A stretch of 38,670 bases of DNA, taken from contig JABURS010000010.1 of the NCBI GenBank assembly GCA_014762505.1, positions 1 to 38,670 on the forward strand. The letters are read 5' to 3'. This DNA comes from Chromatiales bacterium. GTDB lineage: Bacteria > Pseudomonadota > Gammaproteobacteria > SpSt-1174. The notes beneath the pieces are model-generated. The model was not told where the DNA came from. It worked only from the letters and a program-made list of their open reading frames with translations, and did no database searches. This document shows, one piece after another, positions 17,939-25,755 of this stretch (position 1 is the first letter of the stretch; each line of letters begins with the position of its first letter). The position numbers were made by a program, and so were the translations under genes.

Positions 17939-20703
17939 GGGTAGGGGTCGACGCTCAGGCCGAAGGCGTTGTCCCGGCACCAGTCGATGAAGTCGTCTGG
18001 CGCCAGCGGGCGATTGAAGTAAAAGCCCTGGGCGTAGTCGCAGTCCATGGCGCGCAGGGCCTGTGCCGTCCCCCGGTCTTCCACGCCCTCGGCGACCACA
18101 TCCAGCCCGAGGCTGTGGGCCAGGTTGATGGTGGAGCGCACGATGATGAGATCCTGCTCGTCCTCCAGCATGCTGGACACGAAGGAACGGTCGATCTTCA
18201 GTGCGTGCAGAGGGAGGCGCTTGAGATAGGCCAGCGAGGAGTAGCCGGTACCGAAGTCGTCGATGGACAGGCGCACGCCGAAGGCGCCGATGCGCTGGAT
18301 CTGCTCCAGCGCGCGGTCCGGGTCGCTCATCAGCGCGGTCTCGGTGATCTCGAGTTCCAGGCGTGAGGGGTCGGCCGGGTAGCGTTCGAAGAGTTCTTCC
18401 AGCCGGGTTCCGCAATTGTGGTCGAGCAGGTTGCGTACCGAGAGGTTGACGGAGACCGAGAGGTCCAGCCCGGCCTCGTGCCAGGCACGCAGCTGGATCA
18501 GCGCCTGGGTGACCACCTGCTCGGTGAGTGGCTGGATGAGGTCGCTCATCTCGGCGAGCGGGATGAAACGATCCGGCGGGATGATGCCCAGGCTGGGGTG
18601 ATGCCAGCGCACCAGGGCCTCGCAGCCGATGATGCGCTGATGGGCGATATCGATCTTCGGCTGGTAGTGCAGCACGAGCTGGCCTTCGCGGATGGCCATG
18701 CCCAGCTCGCTCATCAGCGTGAGGCGCTCGGGGGTGTTGGCATCCAGTTCGGGCCGGTAGAGCGTGACCGCCACCGAGGTGCGTTTGGCGGCATACATGG
18801 CCACGTCCGCGCAACGCAGCAGGGCATGGCTGTCGGTGCCGTGTTCGGGATAGACCGCCACGCCGATGCTGCCACCGATCTCCAGGTTCATGCCGCCCGC
18901 CTGAAACGGCTGGCGCAGTGCGTCCACGACGGCCTCGGCCATGCGGGTCGCCTCGACGGCATCGTCGACGCGTGGCAGCAGGACGGCAAACTCGTCGCCA
19001 CCCAGTCGGTAGCAGGAGGCAGACTGCCGATTCAGCGCCTGGCTGACACGCGGTCCGATGTGGCGCAGCAGGTCGTCACCGATCTTGTGTCCCAGGGTGT
19101 CGTTGACCTCCTTGAACCGGTCCAGGTCGAGCAGCAGCAGGGCCAGTTGCCGGCGTTCGTCATGCTGTCTCTCGATGGCGTCGCGGCAATCGTTGTGCAG
19201 GGCGGTACGGTTGAGCAGGCCGGTGAGCGGGTCGTGCAGTGCCTGGTAACGCAGGCCGTCGATATGCTGCACGTTGGCAATGGCCAGCGAGAGGGTGGTG
19301 CCGAGCGTACCCAGGGTGTCCAGGTCGGTTTCCTGTAACGGCATGGGTCCACGGAAGACCAGCGCCACCAGTCCCAGCATGTCACCGTGGGCGGCCAGCG
19401 GCAGCAGCGCGGCCGAGCGATAGCCGTCGGCGACGAGATGCTGCTTGATCTGGGGCTCGATACGCGAGTCGGCTTGGATATCCAGGCTCACCAGCAGCCG
19501 GCGTTCGCGTATGGCCAGTCCCGAGAGGGAGCCGTGTAGCGGCAGGGTGACACCGATGCCCCGCTCGACGGCGTTGAAGCCCCGCTCGTGCACCAGGCGC
19601 AGCGACTTTCTGTCCTCGCTCATGAGATAGAGTGCCACGTGCGGCGCCTGGCTCAGCCCGGTGAGCACGTCAACGGCCTCTTCGGCGATGCGACCGGTGT
19701 CGCGTATGCGGTGCAGCCGCATGGCCAGCCGGTTGATGAGTTCGAGCTGCTGGTTCTTTTGCTTCAGGGCCTGTTCGGACTCGCGCAGTGTCTGCTCCGA
19801 GCGCTTGCGCCGGGTGATGTCGCGCACGATGCCCTGCAGCAGCCGTTCGCCTTCGTAGTCGATGACACTCAGGCTCACCTCGGCGTCGAAGGTGCTGCCA
19901 TCGCCCCGCTGGTGTTGCCATTCGAAGAACTGTGGTTCGCCCTTGTCCGCGGCCTGGATGTGTTCGCGGGCGCGCAGCGTGGATGGCTTGCCGTCCGGTT
20001 GTAGCGGTGGAGACAGCCTGTCCGGGTGAAGTCCGATGATCTCCTCGCGGCGCAGGCCGAACATGCTCAGTGCGCGCTGGTTGCAATCGATGATGCGGTC
20101 GCCCTTCATGATGAAGATGGTGTCGCCTGCCAGGTTGAACAGGGCGCTGTAACGCGAGAGGTTCTCGTGCAGCTCGTTGTCTATGTGGCGGCGTTCCAGT
20201 TCCAGGCCCGACCAGGCAGCGAAGACATGCAGGATGCGTACGACACGTTCCGGATTCTCGATGGGCTGATGGGTGATGCCGACCAGGATGCCCGCTGCCT
20301 GGTCCCGGGAATCGCGCAGGGCGATACCGACATAGCCCTCCACCTCGAGCTGTTTGAGCAGGTCGGCCTGCGGGAAGCGCTCACGCACCCCGTGCGGAAT
20401 GATCAGTGTGGATTCCTGCAACGTGACGTCACAGGGAAGGTTGGGTAGCTCGTAGACCAGTTCGCCGCCCGACTTGCCATGCTGCGCCACGGCGAGGGTA
20501 CGGATGCGTCTCGGGGTGCCGGCCTGCAGCGCACCGATGAAACACATGTCGAGTTTCAGGGCGCGGGCCAGGGTCGTGACCAGGTGTTCGAAGAAGCCGG
20601 GGCCGGAGGCAGCCGCCATTTTGCGGCTGAGATCGGCCAGCAGCTCCGTCTCCTCGCGGCTGATCCCGGCGCGATCCTGTCCCGGTGGCACCGTGTCGGT
20701 CAT
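17935..20703 (-). CDS. GAF-PAS-GAF-GGDEF-EAL c-di-GMP protein
   Basis: A 922-residue soluble protein: GAF (about 20-190), PAS (about 190-320, ending in the typical GIVRDITRRKRSEQ), GAF (about 330-500), GGDEF (about 505-665) and EAL (about 680-915). The cyclase motif RLGGDEFAVLL is intact. The phosphodiesterase domain has EALVRW, ELEITET, DDFGTGYSS, KIDRSF and AEGVED, so both activities are possible. ATG 20703 was chosen; a GTG at 20760 adds 19 residues without a ribosome site. The gene is convergent with DUF4405, and TAG/CTA at 17935-17938 serves both stops. No transmembrane segment, so it probably senses cytoplasmic signals through GAF or PAS. Confidence 0.95.
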   Translation of the reverse strand: MTDTVPPGQDRAGISREETELLADLSRKMAAASGPGFFEHLVTTLARALKLDMCFIGALQAGTPRRIRTLAVAQHGKSGGELVYELPNLPCDVTLQESTLIIPHGVRERFPQADLLKQLEVEGYVGIALRDSRDQAAGILVGITHQPIENPERVVRILHVFAAWSGLELERRHIDNELHENLSRYSALFNLAGDTIFIMKGDRIIDCNQRALSMFGLRREEIIGLHPDRLSPPLQPDGKPSTLRAREHIQAADKGEPQFFEWQHQRGDGSTFDAEVSLSVIDYEGERLLQGIVRDITRRKRSEQTLRESEQALKQKNQQLELINRLAMRLHRIRDTGRIAEEAVDVLTGLSQAPHVALYLMSEDRKSLRLVHERGFNAVERGIGVTLPLHGSLSGLAIRERRLLVSLDIQADSRIEPQIKQHLVADGYRSAALLPLAAHGDMLGLVALVFRGPMPLQETDLDTLGTLGTTLSLAIANVQHIDGLRYQALHDPLTGLLNRTALHNDCRDAIERQHDERRQLALLLLDLDRFKEVNDTLGHKIGDDLLRHIGPRVSQALNRQSASCYRLGGDEFAVLLPRVDDAVEATRMAEAVVDALRQPFQAGGMNLEIGGSIGVAVYPEHGTDSHALLRCADVAMYAAKRTSVAVTLYRPELDANTPERLTLMSELGMAIREGQLVLHYQPKIDIAHQRIIGCEALVRWHHPSLGIIPPDRFIPLAEMSDLIQPLTEQVVTQALIQLRAWHEAGLDLSVSVNLSVRNLLDHNCGTRLEELFERYPADPSRLELEITETALMSDPDRALEQIQRIGAFGVRLSIDDFGTGYSSLAYLKRLPLHALKIDRSFVSSMLEDEQDLIIVRSTINLAHSLGLDVVAEGVEDRGTAQALRAMDCDYAQGFYFNRPLAPDDFIDWCRDNAFGLSVDPYP

Positions 20704-20893
20704 CCGGTCACCCGGGGGGTGGCAGGCAGTGCACAGGCGAGATGTGGGGGATGCGGGCACATGGCAACGATCATACGGGAAGAGGTGCTTTGGTTTGTAG
20801 TCCCGGGCGACAGTGTGCGAGTCGGTTTGGCATATCAGGAACTGCTGATGCGCAAGTGGATGATATGCAAGGCCTTCCGCCGGACCGCGGGTT

Positions 20894-20922
20894 TTGTCAA
20901 TTGCCGGTTACGGGTGTAGATT
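20894..20922 (+). promoter_or_regulatory. Sigma-70-like promoter for the alpha/beta hydrolase gene
   Basis: TTGTCA (20894-20899), 17-bp spacer, TAGATT (20917-20922). This gives 5/6 and 4/6 matches to the consensus with ideal spacing. Transcription would begin near 20929, about 24 bases before ATG 20953. It lies in the 249-bp region between divergent genes. Confidence 0.45.
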
Positions 20923-20952
20923 CCGAACAGGGCAGTCGTCGGGGAGCGATGG

Positions 20953-21798
20953 ATGATGGGCGCACAAAGATGGTCGGTTGTCTTGCTCATGCTGTTCGGC
21001 ATGTCGGCGTCATGGGCGCAGACCATCGAGCTCCCGGTCAGGGACCGGGTGATGGCCCGGGCCGACTACCAGGCCGGCGAAAAGGGCCGCCCCGCCGTCC
21101 TCATCCTGCATGGCTTCCTGCAGACACGGGAGTTTTCCACCGTTCGCCGCCTGGGCGAGGCCGTCCACGAACGGGGTTACAGCGTGCTTTCCCCCACCCT
21201 GAGCCTGGGCATCGATGCGCGCCTGCAGAGCCTGCCCTGCGAGGCCATCCACACCCATGACATGGCGCAGTCCGTACAGGAGCTCGGGCTATGGGTGGAG
21301 TGGCTGGTGGCGCAGGGCCATGAGCATATCGTCCTCGTCGGGCACAGTGCCGGCAGTGCCACGCAGGTGGCCTATCTCGACGCTACGCCGCACCCGGCGG
21401 TCAGGCAGGCCATACTCCTGAGCCTGGTGGCCTTCGGGCCCGGGCCGCTGTCCTTCGAGACCGAGGCCCATGCCGAGGCGGCCCGGGCGGCACTGGCCGA
21501 GGGTGGCGCCACGGTAGGGGAATACGCCATGGCCTTCTGCCGCCAGTACCCGGCCACCCCGGCCAGCTTTCTCTCCTACTACGACTGGTCGCGCGCGCGG
21601 ATCGGCGCGGCGCTGGGTCGAACGCGGATCCCCGTGCAGATCGTCATCGGTTCCGCCGACCAGCGCATGACGTCCGAGTGGGTGCGCATCATGCAGGACT
21701 CGCCGGCCGAACTGGTCGTGATCGAGGGGGCCAATCACTTCTTCCATGATGTCGCCGAGTTCGACCTGCTGGACGTGGTCGAGGGGTTGCTGCCGTGA
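20953..21798 (+). CDS. Exported alpha/beta hydrolase
   Basis: A 281-residue protein with a signal peptide (VVLLMLFGMSASWAQ, cleavage near residue 23). The alpha/beta-hydrolase fold is visible: ILHGFLQT (oxyanion strand/loop), nucleophile elbow GHSAGSA (catalytic Ser), acid in IGSADQRM and the histidine in GANHFFHD. The substrate is unknown; an esterase or lipase-like role in the periplasm is plausible. Ribosome site GGGGAGCG precedes ATG 20953. The GGDEF-EAL gene starts 40 bp downstream, which suggests an operon and perhaps a link between the hydrolase and the sensor domain. Confidence 0.9.
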   Translation: MMGAQRWSVVLLMLFGMSASWAQTIELPVRDRVMARADYQAGEKGRPAVLILHGFLQTREFSTVRRLGEAVHERGYSVLSPTLSLGIDARLQSLPCEAIHTHDMAQSVQELGLWVEWLVAQGHEHIVLVGHSAGSATQVAYLDATPHPAVRQAILLSLVAFGPGPLSFETEAHAEAARAALAEGGATVGEYAMAFCRQYPATPASFLSYYDWSRARIGAALGRTRIPVQIVIGSADQRMTSEWVRIMQDSPAELVVIEGANHFFHDVAEFDLLDVVEGLLP

Positions 21799-21838
21799 GT
21801 GGACGACAGTGCCAGTACCGCGGAGCTGGAGCGGCGGC

Positions 21839-24073
21839 GTGCTGAAGCGCCTTCTTCGGCCCATCTCCCTGTCCGCCTATGCGGGCATCTACATCGTCCT
21901 CACGCTGGGGCTTTTCACCCTGCTGGGCTGGTTTACGCTCGAGCAGCTGGAGCGGGCCGACCGGGACATCCGCTCGGTGCAGCGCGAGGCGGCCGCGGAG
22001 GAGTTCGCCCAGGCCCTGCAGCAGGCGGCGCTGCGGGTCCGCACCGAGGCCCGCGGACTGGCCGAGTGGGACGAGGTGCGTCAGCAGCTGGCCGAGACCA
22101 CCTACTACGCCTACTGGCGTGGCTACCGCATGCTCAAGTCGGATCTGCTGTCCGGTCATACCGAATCGGCGCATCTCTACGATGCAAGCGGCAATGGCCT
22201 GGTGGCACTGGGTGATACGGGCATGCCGCGGCAGATCGAGGGCCCCAATCCCCGGGTGACGCGGGAGGATGGGGCGTTGCACCTGTACGTCTTCGAGCCG
22301 GTGCACGGCGGCAGTGGCGGCGCGGTCATCGGTTATGTCGGTCTGAAAAAGGCCTTTGTGCCGTGGTTCATCGAGTCGAGCCGTTTCCACTACCTGGACG
22401 AGGGCAGCCTCGCGTTTTCCCTCCCCGAAGGCGGCCAGGTCGAGCTGGAGGAACTGGTCTCGCTGACGGACTATGCCCTGCGCCCCAACCCCCAGGCCGA
22501 TGCCGTGCGCGGCGTGATGGAGACGGCGGTGGTGCGTCTGGCACTGACCATCAGCGTGCTGGCCGTGCTGTTCTACGTGATGCAGGCCCTGCTGCTGGCC
22601 CTGCCGCTGCGTCGCCTGACGCGTGACATCGACCAGATGAAGCACGCCGCCCGACCCATGAAGATGCAGCACGGCGATACCTTCCTGCCGATTGCCGAGC
22701 TGGAAAAGGTGCGCCATTCGCTCACGGAGTATCAGCAGAAACTGAGCGAGGTGCACAGCCACCTCGATGAGAAGAACAAGACGCTCTGGGAGATGGCGCA
22801 CCACGACCCGCTGACCGGGTCCTACAACCGGCGCGCCTTCGATCTCGACTGGGCCAAGCTCAACGACGTGATCAGTGGACGGCGCATCGAGGTGGCCTTC
22901 CTGTTGTTCGACTGCAACCACTTCAAGGCGATCAACGACACCTACGGTCACCAGGTGGGGGACGAGGTCATCCGCGTGCTGGCCCAGTGCATCACCGAGG
23001 GCCTGCGCAAGGGCGACCGGCTGTACCGGCTCGGTGGCGACGAGTTCGCGACCATGCTGCTCAACTGCGGCGAGCAGGATGCGCGCCGGGTGGCCGAGCG
23101 CTGTGCCGAGCGGGTGAAGGCGCATGACTTCTCGGCCCTGGGTATCAAGGAGCCCGTGCGCCTGAGCATCGGGGTGTCGCTGTCTGCCGGCGGGGATGGC
23201 GCCAGCCTGGATGCGCTGCACTGGCAGGCGGATATCGCGATGTACCGTGCCAAGCGCCCCGATTCGCCGCCGATCCAGTTCTATCGCGAGGACATGGGTG
23301 ACGGGGCTGATGCCCTGGTCTCCAACCAGGTGGCCAGCGCGGTCTACGACGTGCTGCGCCACGGGCGCGACATCGAGATGCACTACCAGCCCATCATCGA
23401 CACCGCCACCGGCGAGACCGAGTATTTCGAGGCCCTGGCGCGTATCCGTCACGGCGAGGCGCTGCTGATGCCGGGCAGCTTCCTGCCGGTGATCGAGGCC
23501 CGCCGGCTGGAGCTGGAATTCGATGCGGCCGTGCTCGACGCCATCCTCGCCGACCTGGCGGCCGGGCTGATTCCCTCCGGTACCGGCGTGGCCATCAACC
23601 TCTCGGGGCACAGCGTGGTGAGTCCGCGCGTGCTCGACCGCCTGGCGGCCTTCGCGTCGTATCGCGCCGACTACAACCTCGTGCTCGAGGTCACCGAGAC
23701 GGCGCTGATCCGCCAGCTCGAGCCGGCCACGCGCAACCTGCGCCTGGCGCAGGAGCAGGGCTTTCGCGTGGCGCTGGACGACTTCGGCAGCGGTTATTCC
23801 TCGCTGCGCTATCTCGGCGACATGCCGGTGGATGTGGTCAAGTTCGACATCACCATGATCGAGCAGATGGCACGGGGTGGTGAACGCCGGCGCATGATGG
23901 AGCGCATCGCGCGCCTCATCACCGAGGCGGGCTATCGCCTGGTGGCTGAGGGCATCGAGACCGAGGCGGTCTTCGAGAGTATCCGGGCCGCCGGGTTCCA
24001 CGCCGCCCAGGGCTACCTCATCGGCCGGCCGGGGCGACCGCCGCAGCGGGGAAGGGTGAAGGGTGAAGGGTGA
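21839..24073 (+). CDS. Membrane CHASE4-like GGDEF-EAL c-di-GMP protein ending in a tandem repeat
   Basis: A 744-residue protein: TM1 (about 12-32), a periplasmic sensor domain resembling CHASE4 (about 40-225), TM2 (about 230-255), a coiled linker, GGDEF (about 320-480) and EAL (about 500-735). Cyclase motif RLGGDEFATML is intact. The EAL part has FEALARIRHG, EVTETAL, DDFGSGYSSLRY and AEGIETE. GTG 21839 follows GGAGCGGCGGC; the upstream ATG 21746 lies in the hydrolase gene. The last codons (RVKGEG, stop) are formed by the first units of a GGGTGAA array, the third of which supplies the TGA. The natural C-terminus may have been replaced or shifted by repeat expansion, but the EAL domain appears complete. 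Confidence 0.93.
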   Translation: MLKRLLRPISLSAYAGIYIVLTLGLFTLLGWFTLEQLERADRDIRSVQREAAAEEFAQALQQAALRVRTEARGLAEWDEVRQQLAETTYYAYWRGYRMLKSDLLSGHTESAHLYDASGNGLVALGDTGMPRQIEGPNPRVTREDGALHLYVFEPVHGGSGGAVIGYVGLKKAFVPWFIESSRFHYLDEGSLAFSLPEGGQVELEELVSLTDYALRPNPQADAVRGVMETAVVRLALTISVLAVLFYVMQALLLALPLRRLTRDIDQMKHAARPMKMQHGDTFLPIAELEKVRHSLTEYQQKLSEVHSHLDEKNKTLWEMAHHDPLTGSYNRRAFDLDWAKLNDVISGRRIEVAFLLFDCNHFKAINDTYGHQVGDEVIRVLAQCITEGLRKGDRLYRLGGDEFATMLLNCGEQDARRVAERCAERVKAHDFSALGIKEPVRLSIGVSLSAGGDGASLDALHWQADIAMYRAKRPDSPPIQFYREDMGDGADALVSNQVASAVYDVLRHGRDIEMHYQPIIDTATGETEYFEALARIRHGEALLMPGSFLPVIEARRLELEFDAAVLDAILADLAAGLIPSGTGVAINLSGHSVVSPRVLDRLAAFASYRADYNLVLEVTETALIRQLEPATRNLRLAQEQGFRVALDDFGSGYSSLRYLGDMPVDVVKFDITMIEQMARGGERRRMMERIARLITEAGYRLVAEGIETEAVFESIRAAGFHAAQGYLIGRPGRPPQRGRVKGEG

Positions 24074-24137
24074 AGGGTGAAGGGTGAAGGGTGAAGGGTG
24101 AAGGGTGAAGGGTGAAGGGTGAAGGGTGAAGGGTGAA
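24054..24137. repeat. Tandem heptanucleotide array (GGGTGAA)12
   Basis: Twelve perfect head-to-tail copies of GGGTGAA, preceded by a partial unit (GAA at 24051-24053). As the unit length is not a multiple of three, each copy shifts the frame. The unit contains TGA, so every frame stops within 21 bases. The array overlaps the last codons of the GGDEF-EAL gene. It is a simple-sequence repeat likely to vary by slippage; it has no spacers and is not a CRISPR. Confidence 0.97.
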
Positions 24138-24181
24138 GGTCCGGGAAGGACCAGGTGCAGGGCATCACAGGGGGGATAACG

Positions 24182-24210
24182 AAAAAGGGGTCAGGCATGG
24201 CCTGACCCCT
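24182..24210 (-). terminator. Rho-independent terminator after tRNA-Val
   Basis: A perfect 11-bp stem (AGGGGTCAGGC with GCCTGACCCCT, 24186-24210) around a 3-base loop. On the minus strand it is followed by five T residues (24186-24182). It lies 10 bp beyond the tRNA 3' end. It would also end any transcript reading through from the seven-gene operon upstream. Confidence 0.92.
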
Positions 24211-24220
24211 CGATGCGCAT

Positions 24221-24295
24221 TGGTGGGCGGTACTGGGATCGAACCAGTGACCCCTGCCGTGTGAAGGCAGTGCTCTACCGCTGAGCTAACCGCCC
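24221..24295 (-). tRNA. tRNA-Val, anticodon CAC
   Basis: A 75-base tRNA including an encoded CCA (minus strand of 24223-24221). The acceptor stem GGGCGGT pairs with ACCGCCC. The D-arm AGCTCAGCGGTAGAGC and the T-arm with GGTTCGATCCC are present. The anticodon loop is TTCACAC between CTGCC and GGCAG, giving anticodon CAC, which reads GUG. It has a promoter (24314-24342) and a terminator (24182-24210) of its own. Confidence 0.96.
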
Positions 24296-24313
24296 CCGAT
24301 GCGCAAGGCGGAC

Positions 24314-24342
24314 ATTCTATGAAGCGGTCCCGGGGGCGTCAA
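24314..24342 (-). promoter_or_regulatory. Sigma-70 promoter of tRNA-Val
   Basis: On the minus strand TTGACG (24342-24337), a 17-bp spacer, then TAGAAT (24319-24314): 5/6 and 5/6 matches. The bases after -10 are G/C-rich (GTCCGCC), as in promoters under stringent control. The start near 24307 leaves a short precursor leader before the tRNA. Confidence 0.75.
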
Positions 24343-24361
24343 CCTTTAATGCGGGGCGTCC

Positions 24362-24904
24362 TCATCCCCCGCCCAGCAGGGCATCGCGCAGGCGGTCGGA
24401 GAGCGGCCGCTCTCCGAGCCAGATGCCGAGGTAGGTGCGGGCGAAGTCCTCGCCCTCGATGCGGATCAGTGCCGTGTCGTTCAGCGCGAGCTCGGTGCCC
24501 GCGCCGGGCGCATAGCACAGGCGGTAGCGGTCGCCTTCGGCCACGTCGCGATAGGCCGCATGCAGGGCGTCGATGCGCGGGCGCAGCGGGGTGAGTTCCT
24601 CGTGCTGGCGGGCGAGGATGCGCTCGGCGGCCAGGACGAACTTGTCGCGGTCGAGCCCGACGCGGTAGACGAGCTCCAGGCAGGCAGGGGCGCCGCTCGC
24701 GAGCAGCTCGGGGGCGGGGGTCTGCGCGGGGCCATACAGGGCCGCGTCGTAGACGTGGATGAGGCGGGCGTAGTACACATCGCCCGTGCCCTTGAGCTCC
24801 AGCACGGTATCGCCGACCGCCTGCGTCGGGAGGAACACCCCGGTATCGGCCCGGGTGTTGCCCGCCATCCCCAGCAGCACCAGCAAGAGGACGAGGCGCC
24901 TCAT
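24362..24904 (-). CDS. Chalcone-isomerase-like exported protein
   Basis: A 180-residue protein with a signal peptide (LVLLLVLLGMAGNTRAD). The mature part looks like the bacterial chalcone-isomerase-like family: LELKGTGDVYYARLIHVYDAALYG at its start, CLELVYRVGLDRDKFVLAAE, YRLCYAPGAGTELALND and a C-terminal FARTYLGIWLGERPLSDRLRDALLGG. Members are usually not true chalcone isomerases; their role is unknown, perhaps lipid binding. It is the last gene of the minus operon that starts at 30404. Its ATG overlaps the preceding stop by four bases (ATGA). It has no terminator of its own before the tRNA gene. Confidence 0.88.
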   Translation of the reverse strand: MRRLVLLLVLLGMAGNTRADTGVFLPTQAVGDTVLELKGTGDVYYARLIHVYDAALYGPAQTPAPELLASGAPACLELVYRVGLDRDKFVLAAERILARQHEELTPLRPRIDALHAAYRDVAEGDRYRLCYAPGAGTELALNDTALIRIEGEDFARTYLGIWLGERPLSDRLRDALLGGG

Positions 24905-25212
24905 GTCCCGGCCCCCGCCTGCATGATCTCCACGGTATTGCCCTCGCTGTCCTGGATGTAGACCGAGCGGGTGCCGTCGCGGTGGGTGGTGAGGGCGCCG
25001 AAGCGGGCGGCATCCGGGTGGGAGAGCGCAAGATGCGGCGGGTGTTCGGCCGGTATCACCAGGGCGAGGTGGATGTTCGCCAGGCGCAGCAGGGCCCAGG
25101 TGGGGTCGCGATAGACCACCTCCAGGCGGAAGTGCTGGCGATACCAGTCCAGCGCGCGGTCCAGGTCCTCGACCTGGATGGCGACGTGGTGCAGGGCGTC
25201 GAGTGCGGGCAT
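24901..25212 (-). CDS. VOC-family (glyoxalase-like) protein
   Basis: A 103-residue single-module vicinal-oxygen-chelate protein. The start LHHVAIQVEDLDRALDWYRQ has the usual first-strand His. Later parts are YRDPTWALLRLANIHLALV and the end SVYIQDSEGNTVEIMQ, with the metal-ligand-like Glu. Enzymes of this fold act as metal-dependent isomerases, dioxygenases or resistance proteins; a dimer would be needed for a full site. The function here is unknown. It lies 3 bp after the DUF3833 stop and overlaps the next gene. Confidence 0.85.
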   Translation of the reverse strand: MPALDALHHVAIQVEDLDRALDWYRQHFRLEVVYRDPTWALLRLANIHLALVIPAEHPPHLALSHPDAARFGALTTHRDGTRSVYIQDSEGNTVEIMQAGAGT

Positions 25213-25215
25213 GCC

Positions 25216-25755
25216 TCAGCCTCCGGGTTTCTGGAAGAACAGGGTCACCTCGCCCAGGCGGATGCCGAACTTGCGCATGGTCGCCCGGTTGACCAGCACC
25301 CCGTCCTCGTGCAGGAACATCCAGTCGTCGAAGTGCACCTGGTAGGTCTTGCCATCCACCTCGAGCGCCAGGGTGTAGCGCCAGTTCAGTGCCTGGCCGT
25401 AGGCGATGCCCTCGGCCGTGCCCACCACGTCGTCGGCGCGGCCCTCGTAGCGGTGTGCGTCGAGCCGGCGGATGCGCCAGATGCGCTGGCTCTCCTCGCC
25501 GTCCCGCCAGTGGAAGTCCTCGGTGAGCACCAGCTCGTCGCCCTGCATCTCGCCACGGATGTCGACCGTGAACTGGCGTTTCACCTCGCCGTTGCGTCCC
25601 TGGAAGATGCCCCAGGCACGTGTCTCGCCCAGGAAGTAGTCCTCCAGGACGAATTCGGGCGTGGTGCCGGCGTAACGCTCGGGGTTCACGCTACAGCCCG
25701 TCAGGAGCAACAGCAGCAGGACGGCGAGCCCTGCCAGGGTGTGTGGATGGCGCAT
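25216..25755 (-). CDS. DUF3833 lipoprotein
   Basis: A 179-residue protein with a lipoprotein signal (LAVLLLLLLTGC, lipidated C21). The rest matches the DUF3833 pattern, with LEDYFLGETRAWGIFQGRNG, RQFTVDIRGEM, LTEDFHWRDGE, ADDVVGTAEG and the C-terminal RKFGIRLGEVTLFFQK. Such proteins recur in clusters with DUF1365, Cfa-like and SDR genes (from memory). It is probably a lipid-binding outer-membrane or periplasmic protein, but this is not proven. ATG 25755 has GGAGG 6 bases upstream. Its first 65 bases overlap the end of the transporter gene in another frame. Confidence 0.9.
   Translation of the reverse strand: MRHPHTLAGLAVLLLLLLTGCSVNPERYAGTTPEFVLEDYFLGETRAWGIFQGRNGEVKRQFTVDIRGEMQGDELVLTEDFHWRDGEESQRIWRIRRLDAHRYEGRADDVVGTAEGIAYGQALNWRYTLALEVDGKTYQVHFDDWMFLHEDGVLVNRATMRKFGIRLGEVTLFFQKPGG

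Noticed and set aside
20761-20919. A 53-codon plus-strand frame starting ATG 20761 between divergent genes
   Set aside because: It covers the hydrolase promoter at 20894-20922, has no ribosome site, and its translation shows no recognisable motif.
24054-24137. CRISPR array
   Set aside because: Direct head-to-tail 7-bp copies without spacers; the same applies to 38617-38670.
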